Source: Papaver somniferum
Lineage: Eukaryota; Streptophyta; Magnoliopsida; Ranunculales; Papaveraceae
Assembly (NCBI RefSeq): GCF_003573695.1
Contig: NW_020650526.1
Coordinates: 3,269,531-3,333,530, forward strand
DNA: 64,000 nucleotides
Direction: 5' to 3'
Under the pieces are notes generated by a model. That model saw only the letters and a program-made list of their open reading frames with translations. It was not told the origin of the DNA and ran no database searches. Numbering within the stretch: position 1 is the stretch's first letter; each line of letters begins with the position of its first letter. Positions 11,478 to 23,154 of the stretch are shown here, piece after piece. The position numbers and the translations under genes were made by a program.

Positions 11478-13133
11478 TGATCGGATTTTAGATAGTGGTA
11501 AATAGAGTTGTTGTTCACTCGGACTTAATGAAATTGATTTTAGATTTAATAGACGAAAATACTATAAATAAATAAAATATATACAAAATATGTCACGGAA
11601 TGAAGAGATGACCGGGACTCGGGATTCCACCAAACTCACAACATAAGGTTCAAATATTAATTCTTTTAACAATTATAGCTCAATAAATAAAAACATGGAT
11701 TCTTATTTTTTCCAAGGTAGATTCTCAAAATATCAGTTGTAAATCCTAAGCATGGGACATCAAAACATCTAAGCAAGCATGGCCCATCAAATGAAATGAC
11801 AACTAATTAATCAAAATCATAATTCAATTTTAATTAGTGCAAATGTCATAAAAAGAATTAATTAAAATTACTCATGTATGACATTCGGCTTCCTCCGACG
11901 TCCCAGTGATGGGGTTTAACTCCTCATGTTGGAAACACGCTCAAAAGAATTTTTTTCATTGCTCAAAAGTGCTTACAAGAGGTGAAAATACAATAAAACA
12001 GAAAACTGCAACGCAAATAAACGTTGCAGATCATCTGTTGCTAAGAACGATGAAAGGAAAGTGCAGCAGTGAATACTGTGCAGTCGCAGAAAAACTGTTG
12101 CAATTGAAGGGAAATACGACAGTGGTTTACGACTATCTTGGATAGTGCAATGTTCTTCGTGTTTTCTTCTTCATGCAGCAGCAGAGAAACTCTGCAACTT
12201 CCTATTCTACGCATGTTTCTTGCTCTAACTCTCCATGCCCCCCTATGGATCCCGTGAAGCCTTTTTATACCCAACAGGTGAATAAATCTTCACAATAACT
12301 TCGAAATATTCCTCCATTACTCGTAGGGTTTTCTCGGGGAATAATTTCATTTTCTTGCCCTGTTTTTGCTTCTCTTGCTGCTAACTCACGTTCGCACACT
12401 CCAGACACGTGCATGAATTTTTTTGAAAGAGTCAGAACTCTGAGAAACTCATGCCAACGACCAAAGATATCTCCACAGAATCTCGAGAAACTCTCGAGCT
12501 CTATTTCATCGTCTGCGCCAAAATTCTTCCCTTATTCTCCAACTTTATCTCTTTATGCGTCCAATCCCCCCAACAAACGAAGAATAACATCCCAGAAAAT
12601 ATCTCCTCCAATCAATATGTATCTTCCATATATACTCAAAAATAGAATCCAAGAATAAAACAGCCTCTGTTTCGTCGAGAAACGACTATCCGGCCCAATT
12701 TCCACCGGTACAACACTTATATCAGCCCTGTTAAGCCCAATGAAGTCCAACGCAACCAAAATTTGTAATTGAATCTCAATAGAACTCGTCAAACTCTATT
12801 CCTGAAAGTTACGCAGTCGTCTGCATATTCCCGCCAAAACACATTTCAAACTAAGGTGGAAAGGTTGCCCCTTATCCAACATCTGGGGTGTGAATATCAA
12901 GCGGGGTGTCCTGGTGTGTGAATAACAACTGGGTGCCCCTTAGAAATTGAGGTGCCCCTTATCCGAAGAGGTGGTCCGTTTAGCAAATGTCCTCTGGGGG
13001 GTGCCCCGAGCAACTTTTCGAGCCGAATTTTCCAAAAATACCTAAAAATACATAAAAACACAATATTAGTACAAAAATCGAGTTCCAATACAGACATTGA
13101 GGAAATAATTTAGACACAAAAATGTGTCTATCA
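11478..13133 (-). repeat. 3' LTR of element A (1,656 bp)
   Basis: Minus strand starts TGATAGACACATTTTTGTG at 13133 and ends ...CCGATCA at 11478. TATA-like TATAAAAAG at 12269-12261. The short ORFs inside translate LTR sequence and recur in the other copy. Confidence 0.92.
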
Positions 13134-13175
13134 AATACCCCCAAACTTATTATTTGCTCGTTCTCGAGCGAATCT
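13134..13175 (-). promoter_or_regulatory. Polypurine tract and adjoining stem-loop of element A
   Basis: Minus strand: arms GCTCG and CGAGC around a tetraloop AGAA (extended by three more pairs after one mismatch), then a short spacer, then AAGTTTGGGGGTATT directly abutting the 3' LTR. The polypurine tract primes plus-strand DNA. The stem-loop has the same position and shape as in the related elements at 29451-29489 and 39137-39176, but different arms. Confidence 0.75.
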
Positions 13176-14075
13176 AATCTAGAAAATAAAATCCTAACTC
13201 ACCAGGTGGCCCTAGTGACCGAGATATAGTCTCGGGAGGGTTTACCAGAGGTGTACCCACAAAACCTTTACTCCAGACCCTAGCTACCTACGCAGAACCT
13301 TGGAAAGCACTAAAGAATCTCCTTGGTTGGCATACAATATCATTGACTATAGGAGGAAGTACCCTGATGCGAAATTCCAATTGTTGTACACGATTTTGCA
13401 TTCAAGCATATTAAAATTCATATATAAGTGACAGAGCTATACTCAGATAGTTTCTGGACATCATATCCGGAGTCAACCAATCACATGGAAAGATTAAGAA
13501 GATGGATAAAGAGAAAAAATCGATGGTTTAAAATGAACGGTGTTTCCCATATCTTTTTGAAAGCCTCTGCCAAGATGAACCTATCCTAATGGACTGAGAT
13601 ACCGGTTTGACTAATATCAACACAACTGGCATATACAAGGGGACCAGTGGTCGATAAACCTAACTCTAGGTCAACACAACTGGCATATACAAGGACACAG
13701 TGATCGACTTTATTGAATTTATTCCGGTTGGTCTGATGGTCTGGTCTCATTTTTTTTTTTTTTGTATCTCAATCACTCTATATCACCTATCAATGGTAAC
13801 AACTTGAATCGTGTGCCCCACCAATCACTTAAGAATAAAAACATAAGGGATTAGAATTCAACGAGATATGGCGAAACTACCAAGTATTTTTTTAATAACA
13901 CCTGAGCTCTATGCTTTTATGAATAGACTTTTTAGATGTTTCCATCTAATCAGATTGGTTCCTCAACTCCTATAACCAAGATGCTTCCATCCACTTAGAT
14001 TGGTTAGTGCCATCCTTAATAAACATAAATTTCTAGGCTCTAGAGTTTATTTATTGCAACTAAAAAGTTTCTCCC
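13176..14075. other. Element A 3' non-coding region
   Basis: No ORF. On the plus strand the block around 13205-13270 (CCTAGTG, then AGTCTCGGGAGGGTTT) is a diverged counterpart of 39250-39310 in the other Athila-like subfamily (CCTAGTG, then AGTCTCGTGAAGGTTT), so this untranslated region is partly conserved between families. A 15-base poly-T lies near 13748-13762. Confidence 0.6.
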
Positions 14076-14113
14076 ATACCCCCAAACTTATATCTAACAT
14101 TGTCCTCAATGTT
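14076..14113 (-). promoter_or_regulatory. Internal stem-loop plus polypurine-like tract (element A)
   Basis: Minus strand: AACATTG, loop AGGA, CAATGTT (14113-14096), followed by AAGTTTGGGGGTAT (14089-14076). It duplicates the arrangement at the true polypurine tract 940 bp away, and matches modules at 28278-28317, 40308-40344 and 45609-45646. A central plus-strand priming site is a possible role, inferred only. Confidence 0.6.
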
Positions 14114-14266
14114 CTAAAGATAAAATTAAAAGCATATGAACAAGGAGAAACTGTTACCACTTGAAGAAAAAGAGTTAAGGAAAGATATTACCGTGTTGCA
14201 AGAGCATGAGTTACCTCCCAAGAAGTGTTAAGTTTAAAGTCTTCAGCTAGACTAAGAAAGGATTAG

Positions 14267-14794
14267 TCACCTTATAGAATCATAAAGTAATAGCCGGAAT
14301 AACTGTGGATCACCAAAACCAAATAGAGCTATCACAAGTAAAAGGAATCTGCACCATGCCAAGAAAGTTAACAAATAAAGCACACCCTTGTCTAGTTTCC
14401 TGTTTAAGACAACTACATCTAGTTGTGGTTCAGGTTCTATAACTGGGTCTAGATAACATATTTTCCTGGGTTGCATTACCTCAAAAGTTAGATCCGAATG
14501 TTCAGGTTCTAGAGTCTGGAAAAACTCAAATAAAAACTTAGAAGCACATAATGATAACCTAAATAATTGCGGATCCTTAAAGTCAATCAAATTTGACTTA
14601 CACAATTGACCACAAAGAGAGTGGTGGTCTTCCTTAAACAAATATGTCGATCCTAATCTCCTAAAGTAATTAGGTTTAGTCTCGAAACTTAATATCTGAC
14701 ACATTTGAATTTCATATTCCCACAATTGGAGAAAAACTTTTTGGTCGGAAAACAAAGTCAATAGAAGTATCGTAGTCTGGGTTAACCACATCAA
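14267..14794 (-). pseudogene. Athila-like element ORF fragment with DPQLFRL motifs
   Basis: A 175-codon minus-strand ORF partly overlapping the end of the gag-like ORF in another frame. It contains FKDPQLFRLSLCASKFLFEF and, near the C-terminus, GFGDPQLFRLLLYDSIR. The same words (VDPQLFRLLVYG) occur after the gag stop of the element at 23155-31852, near 28017-28050. It looks like a trailing part of the same coding or formerly coding region, shifted out of frame. I know no function for the motif. Confidence 0.5.
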
Positions 14795-15956
14795 CCAGAG
14801 GATGGGTTTCTAACAACAGAACTTCTTTCTGGACATCATTAGGTTCAGGAAAACGTGTATGAAGATAATCTTGTAAAATGGTTGAGGCATATATGTTAAG
14901 TTCCAAGTGAGGGACCTTTGTAAGAGTTAAAGCACATGGAGAATAAAAATCACCCGCAAACTTAGAGTTTTCAGTGTCTCTATAAATACTAGTCACAACT
15001 TCCCTAAATTCAAGGTCATCAGATTCCTGAAAATGGTCAATTGATTCTTCTAAGTCAGGTACATCCTCACTCATCTCTACGATTTCATTTTGTTTTTCTA
15101 AGACTAATGTTTCTAAACCGCTAGACTCGAAAACAATATTCTCAGGATAAACCCGCTCCTCTAAACTATCATCGCCTTCGTAATTAAAAGGAAATACTAC
15201 ATCATCTAAGGAAGTCTTATCTTTAGTCAAATCCTCGTCCTTTTGAATAGGTGAATAATTATTAAAATTATTTGTATTTGAACTAGAAATAATATCATCA
15301 TTATAAAGCTCAGTTGGAGTAACAAATTCCTGATCACTATGCCTAAATATTTCAGATTCTTCATCATCACTATCCTCATCATAATCATAATAACATGAAA
15401 ATGGTCGAACCTCATCTAAAGTATTGCTTCCAATTCTATCCTTGTCATATTGATTATGTAAATAAAAAATTTCCTCACTTTCAAGGTTGATTTTTGAATC
15501 AATGTATTGGCAATTCAGTGTAATTCGAGAAATTCTTTCTTCCGTCTCTAACTCAAGTCTACGTGTTGACTCAGCAAACTCACGTGTTGACTCAGTTAAC
15601 TTACATGTTGACTTAGCTAACTTCATGAGGTTATCTTCTAAAGAAGGTTCACGCATTGTTACATTTCTTTCGTCTATAACTAAGTCATCTGTGTCCGCTG
15701 ACTTATGTGTCGACTCATGTAACTTACGCGTTGACTCAAGTATATTACGTGCCTCATCTAGATCAGAGGAATTATAGGAATGTTGCTCGTATGACCGGTA
15801 TTCATGTGAATAGTAATTGGGATCACCTTGGTATGCGCCATAATCTTCAAAAGGTTGGCGTTCCCAACCACTATTCACACTATGGTCAAAGTAATGTCCA
15901 TTTTGGAAATCAGTCGGATATTCGTTGTATTGGCTATTGTAATACCAGGTCGACAT
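14712..15956 (-). CDS. Gag-like protein of non-autonomous Athila-type element A (about 414 aa)
   Basis: ORF on the minus strand; the first ATG is at 15956 (the open frame reaches 15965). The N-terminus is rich in tyrosine and asparagine (STWYYNSQYNEY). A helical middle has repeats of the form ESTRKLHEST and LTESTREFAESTRRLE (about residues 70-145), probably coiled-coil. The centre is very acidic. The C-terminus (about 335-410) reads ALTLTKVPHLELNIYASTIL and is alignable with the C-terminus of the gag ORF at 26579-27910 (IPNLGLELCASQVLLDYF). The Retrotrans_gag core itself is not evident, and there is no zinc knuckle. It is the only intact coding region of this element. Function unknown; perhaps packaging. 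Confidence 0.7.
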   Translation of the reverse strand: MSTWYYNSQYNEYPTDFQNGHYFDHSVNSGWERQPFEDYGAYQGDPNYYSHEYRSYEQHSYNSSDLDEARNILESTRKLHESTHKSADTDDLVIDERNVTMREPSLEDNLMKLAKSTCKLTESTREFAESTRRLELETEERISRITLNCQYIDSKINLESEEIFYLHNQYDKDRIGSNTLDEVRPFSCYYDYDEDSDDEESEIFRHSDQEFVTPTELYNDDIISSSNTNNFNNYSPIQKDEDLTKDKTSLDDVVFPFNYEGDDSLEERVYPENIVFESSGLETLVLEKQNEIVEMSEDVPDLEESIDHFQESDDLEFREVVTSIYRDTENSKFAGDFYSPCALTLTKVPHLELNIYASTILQDYLHTRFPEPNDVQKEVLLLETHPLVDVVNPDYDTSIDFVFRPKSFSPIVGI

Positions 15957-16486
15957 TCTCAACACAAAATAAACCCACTGAGAGGGAATTCGTGGGTGGA
16001 TAGAGCCTTACCTCGCATACCAGACGGGCGATGAACCGTTGAAGTCGACTCAGACCGCCGACTCCAATGTCAGTGTACGAACCCGAGGAGCCGAGATGGT
16101 ATCGTAACCGTCGTCCTTCCCTACAACAGTTTTATTTACATGAACCCTTCCTTAGGGTTTTTAAAAATAATAATGTCCAATGTCCAAAAATAAAGTCCAA
16201 AAAATGGCTAAAAATAAAATAAGAAGAAAAAAATACAGCAATAAATCCTAATTACAGTTTCTAAAAATAAAATAAAATAAAATATCTATATACAAAAATC
16301 TTCTTCTTCACTCCTTTTTGATTCCTCTTTTCTTTCCTCCTTTGGCTTCGCTTTTGTTTTCAGCACTTTCTCCCTTTTTCTTTAGCTCATCCCCAAATCT
16401 GAAAACAAACAAGAAATACCAAAAGGCGTAAAAAAGAACAAAAAAATAAAAATAAAAATAAAACCTAAAAACAAATCTATACACAA

Positions 16487-16505
16487 GTCTGCGTCGACGG
16501 CGCCA
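16487..16505 (-). other. Primer-binding site of element A
   Basis: Minus strand TGGCGCCGTCGACGCAGAC, five bases from the end of the 5' LTR. It shares TGGCGCCGT with the sites at 25524, 41331 and 46632 but differs after that, so the priming tRNA may differ. Confidence 0.75.
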
Positions 16506-16510
16506 AAAAT

Positions 16511-18154
16511 TAATCGGATTTTAGATAGTGGTAAATAGAGTTGTCGTTCACTCGGACTTAATGAGATTGATTTTAGATTTAATAGACGAAAATACTATAA
16601 ATAAAGAAAATATATACAAAATATTCACGGAATGAAGAGATGACCGGGACTCGGGATTCCACCAAACTCACAACATAAGGTTCAAATATTAATTCTTTTA
16701 ACAATTATAGCTCAATAAATAAAAACATGGATTCTTATTTTTGCCAAGGTAGATTCTCAAAATATCAGTTGTAAATCCTAAGCATGGGACATCAAAACAT
16801 CTAAGCAAGCATGGACCATCAAATGAAATGACAACTAATTAATCAAAATCATAATTCAATTTTAATTAGTGCAAATGTCATAAAAAGAATTAATTAAAAT
16901 TACTCATGCATGACATTCGGCTTCCTCCGACGTCCCAGTGACGGGGTTTAACTCCTCATGTTGGAAACACGCTCAAAAGAATTTTTTTCATTGCTCAAAA
17001 GTGCTTACAAGAGGTGAAAATACAATAAAACATAAAACTGCAACGCAAATAAACGTTGCAGATCATCTGTTGCTAAGAACGATGAAAGGAAAGTGCAGCA
17101 GTGACTGCTGTGCAGTCGCTGAAAAACTGTTGCAATTGAAGGGAAATACGACAGTGGTTTACGACTATCTTGGATAGTGCAATGTTCTTCGTGTTTTCTT
17201 CTTCATGCAGCAGCAGATAAACTCTGCAACTTCCTATTCTACGCATGTTTCTTGCTCTAACTCTCCATGCCCCCCTATGGATCCCGTGAAGCCTTTTTAT
17301 ACCCAACAGGTGAATAAATCTTCACAATAACTTCGAAATATTCCTCCATTACTCATCGGGTTTTCTCGGGGAATAATTTCATTTTCTTGCCCTGTTTTTG
17401 CTTCTCTTGTTGCTAACTCACGTTCGCACACTCCAGACACGTGCATGAATTGTTTTGAAAGAGTCAGAACTCTGAGAAACTCATGCCAACGACCAAAGAT
17501 ATCTCCACAGAATCTCGAGAAACTCTCGAGCTCTATTTCATCGTCTGCGCCAAAATTCTTCCCTTATTCTCCAACTTTATCTCTTTATGCGTCCAATCCC
17601 CCCAAAAAACGAAGAATAACATCCCAGATAATATCTCCTCCAATCAATATGTATCTTCCATATATACTCAAAAATAGAATCCAAGAATAAAGCAGCCTCT
17701 GTTTCGTCGAGAAACGACTATCCGGCCCAATTTCCACCGGTACAACACTTATATCAGCCCTGTTAAGCCCAATGAAGTCCAACGCAACCAAGATTTGTAA
17801 TTGAATCTCAATAGAACTCGTCAAACTCTGTTCCTGAAAGTTACGCAGTCGTCTGCATATTCCTGCCAAAATACATTTCAAACTAAGGTGAAAAGGTTCC
17901 CCCTTATCCAACAGCTAGGGTGTGAATATCAAGCAGGGTGTCCTGGTGTGTGAATAGCAACTGGGTTCCCCTTAGCAATTGAGGTGCCCCTTATCTAAAG
18001 AGGTGGTCCGTTTAGCAAATGTCCTCTGGGGTGCCCCGAGCAACTTTTCGGGACGAATTTTCCAAAAATACATAAAAACACAATATTAGTACAAAAATCG
18101 ATTTCCAACAATGCAGATATTGAGGAAAATTTAGACACAAAAATGTGTCTATCA
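16511..18154 (-). repeat. 5' LTR of element A (1,644 bp)
   Basis: Collinear with 11478-13133. Minus strand starts TGATAGACAC at 18154 and ends ...CCGATTA at 16511. TATA-like box at 17301-17293. Confidence 0.92.
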
Positions 18155-18159
18155 ACTGG

Positions 18160-18314
18160 CCATCTGGTCGTACCTACTTTCTCCTCCGAGAATTATACCT
18201 ACGTCCACGGGGGGTGAAAGGATGATCTTATTACTTCTTTCAAGTTCCAATGGTGATAGCTCTCAACACTACTTAGTCTCTCCCCTTACTAACTTACAAA
18301 TCACTTTCCCCTAT
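18160..18314 (-). other. Tat gypsy LTR/leader fragment
   Basis: A 155-bp island between element A and the Copia 5' LTR. Minus strand contains CACCCCCCGTGGACGTAGGT, a word frequent in the R/U5 or leader of plant gypsy elements. It should connect rightwards to 54927-55488 and leftwards to 11472. Confidence 0.5.
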
Positions 18315-20824
18315 TGTTAGAGCATTGCTCGGTCGAACTCGCATGCGTTGCTATCTCAAGCATGTTTGTAAATGTTAGTGATCAAAACTATAAGTCTTGA
18401 TTTCTAGCCTATTTGTAGATATCTCGGACTTGGACATAGATAGTGTAGTTGAGCTTAAATCTCTCGACGCTCATCTCTTGAAGACGAAGAACTACTAACG
18501 GGAGCTTGTGGAACTTCTTCGACAAAAGGTATATAGAGACTTGAACTTATCTATCACTTGTAAAGTCTATTTTTACTATCTCCTATATTGAGAAATAAGT
18601 CGTGTTACGATATAATTTTCTTTATACACATTTGAGATTTCGAGCTGAGTATATCTCGCTTACATAATTCTCGAAATATGTGTTGGTAAGCTTTCGCTTC
18701 GACCAAGTTCATCCTATATCATGAGAAAATTGCAGAGTAACATCTTACATGGTTTGTGTGATACAATCATTTGGTGTAAGACTTGGAAGGTTTCAATAAT
18801 GATTATTTCAATATATTGAAAATTGCTTTAATGCTAATAGTGTGTGAAAATGGCTATTGACATTATAGAAGAATGTTTCAATGATTGAAATAAAGAGTTG
18901 ATGATGTAACCATCTTTGGATATAAGCATATATAGTGTGTTCGCACATTAGTGTATAAGTCCATAAACCGGAAGCCAAGAGTATGCATATGTGTGTATAC
19001 GGAATTGATGAAGGAGACATGTTAAGTATGCGTACCAGTATGCATACTGGCAGAAAATCTCGAACCGATAATTTCTGTTGAGTTTGGTTTCGGCAAAACT
19101 CTTAACTAGTTAGCTTAAGTATGCGTACCCGTACGCATACTGGCAGAAGTTTTTGAACCGAAAGTTTCTGCTGAGTTTGGAAACTTTACAAACTCAAAAT
19201 CGGTTGCTTAAGTACGCATACTTAAGCTGGTTACTTTGTCAAATCGGTCAAGTCCGTGAACTTAAACATTTAAATCATAAGGAATGCAGTCTTTCCAAAC
19301 CGTGGCTATAATGTTCATGATTGATTCAAGTGAATCAAACCGATTTGATTTCAATTGTGTTTTCTGACCAATTGAACAACTCTTAACTAGTTTCATTCGA
19401 GTCATTTGAACTAGTTATGGTTAAGATGAATAAGGTTGATATGAGAGTATTCATATGGCTAACCTCGGTTAACTATTTGTGAACCAACATGGTGTACACG
19501 TTATGTACGGTTACATAAACCTAAATGAGGATACATTTCATTTGTGTATAACAAGCTAAGTTCGATTTAACGGTTGAAAGATATTAGCCTGGTTGAATCA
19601 GGTTTTTCATATAACGGTGAATATTGAATGCTTTGTTACCAAGGTAACTTGGATTGCAAACCCTGATTTGAAAAATATATAAAATAAAACTCTAGCAACT
19701 GGGAAACCTAATCCCCACACCTCATGTGTGTTACTAGTTGCATAACTAGAGTCGATTCTCCTTTAACCTTAGGTTTCTTCTCGATACCCTGTAGGTTAAC
19801 GACTTGAAGACTTCATTGGGATGGTGAAGCCAGACCCAACTATTATCTTTGTAGTTGTGTGATCTGATCTTGTTGTTTCTATCGTATTGAGTACAATTGA
19901 AATAATTGGCTCGAGAATTTATATCTCCGATAAGCAATATAGAAAAGTAATCACAAACAAACTTCGTCTCATCGTTTGTGATTCCACAATAACTTGTTTC
20001 GCTAGTCGATTAAGTTTATTGTGAGGTGATTGATAATACTAGGATGTTCTTCGGGAATATAAGTCCAGTTTATCAATTGCTTCCCGTTCACCTTGATTTA
20101 TCAAAAGACGGAACAAAAACTCTTGGGTATTTCTGTGGGAGACAGATTTAGTCAATCCTATAGACTTTTCTGTGTGAGACAGTTTTGACTATCAAGTCTT
20201 CGACTTTGGTTCGTAGAAACTCTTGGTTGTGGGTGAGATCAGCTAAGGGAATCAACAGCGTAGTATCCTGCTGGGATCAGAGACGTAAGGAGCGCAACTG
20301 TACCTTGAATCAGTGTGAGATTGATTAGGGTTCAACTACAGTCCAGTCCGAAGTTAATTGGTAGTAGGCTAGTGTCTGTAACGGCTTAATACAGTGTGGT
20401 GTTCAATCTGGACTAGGTCCCGGGGGTTTTCTGCATTTGCGGTTTCCTCATTAACAAAATTCTGGTGCCTGTGTTATTTCTTTTCCGCGTTATATTTTGT
20501 TATATAATTAAAATATCACTGGTTGTGCGTTAAGATCAATCAATTAGAATATCCAACCTTTGGTTGTTGATTTATATTAATTGACACTTGAACATTGGTG
20601 TTTCGTACTGTTCAAGTAACTCATCTTATATTCAATCAGGCTCGCAGATTTCTATTTACTGATTGTGGATTGAATTAAGAGTTAGAGATATTAATCTCTT
20701 TGATATACTTTATTTTAGATTGAGTCTGACTGTCTAGTTGATTCTCTAGAAAGTGTATTGAAGTAAGTCCTCTCAGATTTCCAAACGAATTGTTGGGTGT
20801 GGTTGTTAGACCCCCGTATTTTCA
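18315..20824 (+). repeat. 5' LTR of the Copia element (2,510 bp)
   Basis: Starts TGTTAGAGCATTGCTCGG, ends ATTTTCA before the PBS. Collinear with 52406-54926. TATATAAAA box at 19677-19685. Palindromic GTATGCGTACC-type modules lie upstream of it. Confidence 0.93.
19021..19235 (+). repeat. Palindromic modules in Copia U3 (5' LTR copy)
   Basis: Two modules of the form AAGTATGCGTACC then a short centre then GCATACTGGC, each followed by GAACCG and TTTCTG words, and a third, shortened one (AAGTACGCATACTTAAG). The 3' LTR copy has three full ones at 53112-53330. In the 5' copy the third has lost 12 bp of its centre, as expected of deletions within palindromes. Confidence 0.75.
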
Positions 20825-20826
20825 AT

Positions 20827-20838
20827 TGGTATCAGAGA
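20827..20838 (+). other. Primer-binding site of the Copia element (tRNA-iMet)
   Basis: TGGTATCAGAGA, two bases after the LTR end. One mismatch at the last position to the usual TGGTATCAGAGC. Confidence 0.88.
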
Positions 20839-20885
20839 AGGCAAACACATTAAAGACCTTATAAGTCTGTGTTTGTAGCGATCTG

Positions 20886-21219
20886 ATGATGGAAAATATT
20901 GTCTCTAAGAAAGCTTCACCAGAAATGGATAAACTCAACATCGAGTGTGTTCTAGAAACCGTCGGAAAGATTGAGAATCCTGATTTCAAAAAACTTATTA
21001 AGTTCTTGTGTCTCGAAAAACTTCAATGGATGAAAGAAATTGATAATTCTCATTGAGAAGGTTATATCAAAAAACCTATTGTTCAAGACTGCTCTGAAGA
21101 GGTTGTTGAGCTCTAGAAAAAGTTAGATAAACAAATCCAGATCAATTCTGATTTTTCTGCAGAAATTGCAAAGCTTAAGGATTTGGAGTACGAAAAATTT
21201 TTTCAATAGTTTTGAATAA
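20886..21219 (+). pseudogene. gag: Copia gag, N-terminal remnant with coiled coil
   Basis: Opens with ATG ATG 60 bp after the PBS (MMENIVSKKASPEMDKLNIE). About 107 codons are readable, with three in-frame stops (21054, 21114, 21207). The latter part is heptad-rich and charged (LDKQIQINSDFSAEIAKLKD), like the helical region before the zinc knuckle in SIRE gag. The main gag domain (UBN2-like) expected upstream is absent, so an internal deletion is likely. It continues at 34472 after the inserted solo LTR. Confidence 0.6.
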
Positions 21220-21594
21220 CAAGTTGTTTGAGGGTGAAAACGGTTTCTGCTGATTTTGGTAATTTCGTGTATGGGTGAGAAACGAGTCTAAACCCTGAAC
21301 AATGTACCGCACGGGAGTACTTTAGATTAGAGAGATCAATCTGTACAAATCTTTCCTAAACCAAGAAATAACCGTTCCATAATTATTTCAGACACAAAGT
21401 GAAGGAGAAGGGTTGGTTTTAGGGAGGGAAGCAAAGAGAGTGTTGAGACCAGAATAGTTGATTCTGGAAGAGTAGTTGTTTTACGACTTGTATCAGAAAG
21501 TGGGAAGCTAACAGATGGGAAAGCTAGCAAATGTTTTTCTGAGTGTTGTATGCTCCTGACCAGAATTTGTTGTTCGGTGAAAATAGGTAAGACC

Positions 21595-21602
21595 TATTTA
21601 TA
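21595..21602 (-). promoter_or_regulatory. TATA box of the solo LTR
   Basis: Minus strand TATAAATA in the context CTTGTATAAATAGGTC, a strong plant TATA context. It sets the minus-strand orientation of the LTR. Confidence 0.65.
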
Positions 21603-21956
21603 CAAGTCGCAACAAAACGTACCCTGGCCTCGTAAGAAGTGGAAACGGTTGAGTAATGGAAGAGAATGGTAACGGGTAACGCATGGAATTGATGTTTCCA
21701 TAATGAAGGATACGTTTCACCATTATTTCCTGTCATTACAAACCTCCTTACTCTTATGACACTTTCTTGTAACGGGCGTATTGCATGTCGCACGTTGTAA
21801 ACCGCCAGACCAATACCCTGATGAGCATCCCCCAGTTTGTGACATGTCTTGATGTCTCGAGTTTTTTCGTGGAAAACGTGTAGCATATCGCTATTTTTTG
21901 GAAAGTTTAATATTGAGAGGCTTGCCGGTTCGGTGGAGACCTTCGACGACTGAGAT

Positions 21957-22790
21957 TTTGCATCTTGAAAGGAAGGGTAGCCGTTGATTGTGTCTACCTT
22001 CCGTTGGTAGCCACTGGCTTGTCCGCGGTGCCGGCATGGCTTGCACATGATCTTGGCGTGGCCAATTAGGGTACCGTGAACAAAGAGTTGGCAGCGTAGC
22101 CAAGAGGTTTCCATAAGTCGCGTGGTTTGGTGGCAAGCTTGTATGGCTGAGATCTGTGTCTCAGGAGGAGGGGTAGCCGTTGATTGTTGCAACCCTCCGT
22201 TTGACGGCCAGCGACATGGAGGCATGGACGGCATGGCTCGTGCATGCTCTTGGCGCGACCAAATTAGGGTTTGGCACAAACCGCGGAATTTTGGCATCGC
22301 AGCCAAGAGGTTGCACAAATCGTTTGGTTTAGTGGCAAACTTGTATGGCTGAGATTTACATCTCAGAAGGATGGGTAGACGTTGATTGTTGCAACCCTCT
22401 GTTTGGCAGCCAACGACATGTAGGCATGGCTTTGGCTTGTTTTAGGCGCGGCCAAATTAGGGTTTTGGCATAAACCGTGTAATTTGGCATAGGGCCAGAA
22501 GTTGCCACGCGTTTGGTGGAGAACTTGTACGGATGAGATTTTCATCTCATAGGGAAGGGTAGTCGTTGATTGTTGCAACCCTCCGTTTGGAAGTCAGCGG
22601 CATGGAGGCATGGACGACATGGCTTTGGCATGTTTTAGGCGCGGCCAAATTAGGGTTTTGGCATAAACCGTGGAATTTGGCATCGGGCTAAAAGTTGCCA
22701 CGCGTTTGGTGGCGAACTTGTACGGCTGGGATCTGCATCTCAGGAGGAGGGGTAGTCGTTGATTGTTGCAACCCTCCGATTGGCAGCCAA
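21957..22790. repeat. ~200-bp tandem repeat, four degenerate units
   Basis: Units start near 21957, 22153, 22356 and 22536. Each contains a GTAGCCGTTGATTG-like word, CAACCCTCCGTTTG, GGCATGG words, CGGCCAAATTAGGG and a GCCAAGAGGTT or GGCCAGAAGTT word, and ends in a TTTGGTGGC...CTTGTA...GCTGAGAT block. A fifth start at about 22736 passes into the 65-bp array. The long minus-strand ORF at 21524-22318 translates these repeats and is not a credible gene. Confidence 0.8.
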
Positions 22791-23149
22791 CGGCATGGAG
22801 GTATGGCCGGCATGGCTTTGGAATAACGTTGGCACGGCGGTGCGGCTGGCATGGTTGGGACTTTGGCGCGTGAGGTATGGTTGGCATGCCGTTGGCACGG
22901 TGTTGCGGCTGGCATAGTTGGAATGCCTTTGGCGCGGAGGTGTGGCTGGCATGTCGTTGGCACGGTGGTGCGTCTGGCATGGTTGGCATGCCTTTGGCGC
23001 GGAGGTGTGATTGGCATGCCGTTGGCACAGTGGTGCGGCTGGCATGGTTGGCATGCCTTTGGCGCGGAGATGTGGCTGGCATGTCGTTGGCACGGTGGTG
23101 CGGAAAGCATGGTTGACATGCCTTTGGTGCGGAGGATTGGCTGGCATGC
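22790..23149. repeat. 65-bp minisatellite, first block
   Basis: At least four consecutive 65-bp units of the type GGCATGCCGTTGGCACGG, then TGGTGCGGCTGGCATGG, TTGGCATGCCTTTGGCGCGG and AGGTGTGGCT. Divergence between units is low. All ORFs across it are repeat translations. The array continues at 31853-31936 and 33969-34143, where two retroelements separated it. Confidence 0.9.
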
Positions 23150-23154
23150 CGTTG

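Larger units (their letters stand above)
11478..18154 (-). mobile_element. Athila-like gag-only LTR retrotransposon (element A), complete
   Basis: 6,677 bp flanked by a perfect 5-bp target duplication ACTGG (11473-11477 and 18155-18159). Minus-strand order: 5' LTR (18154-16511), PBS TGGCGCCGTCGACGCAGAC (16505-16487), gag-like ORF (15956-14712), second ORF fragment, internal polypurine-like module (14113-14076), stem-loop and polypurine tract (13168-13134), and 3' LTR (13133-11478). The TGGCGCCGT PBS start is typical of the Athila lineage. No protease, RT or integrase is present. The LTRs differ by roughly 40 substitutions by eye, so it is of intermediate age. Confidence 0.9.

Noticed and set aside
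11906..12792. Paired ORFs of 60-80 codons repeated at 16938-17911
   Set aside because: Same sequences in both LTRs of element A; LTR shadows.
18310..18314. Target duplication for the Copia element
   Set aside because: CCTAT against CTTTT at 54927-54931 differs at two of five bases; not convincing, although the wider flanks are similar.
21524..22318. 264-codon minus-strand ORF
   Set aside because: It spans four degenerate 200-bp tandem units and reads the repeat; the start has no support and the product resembles nothing known.
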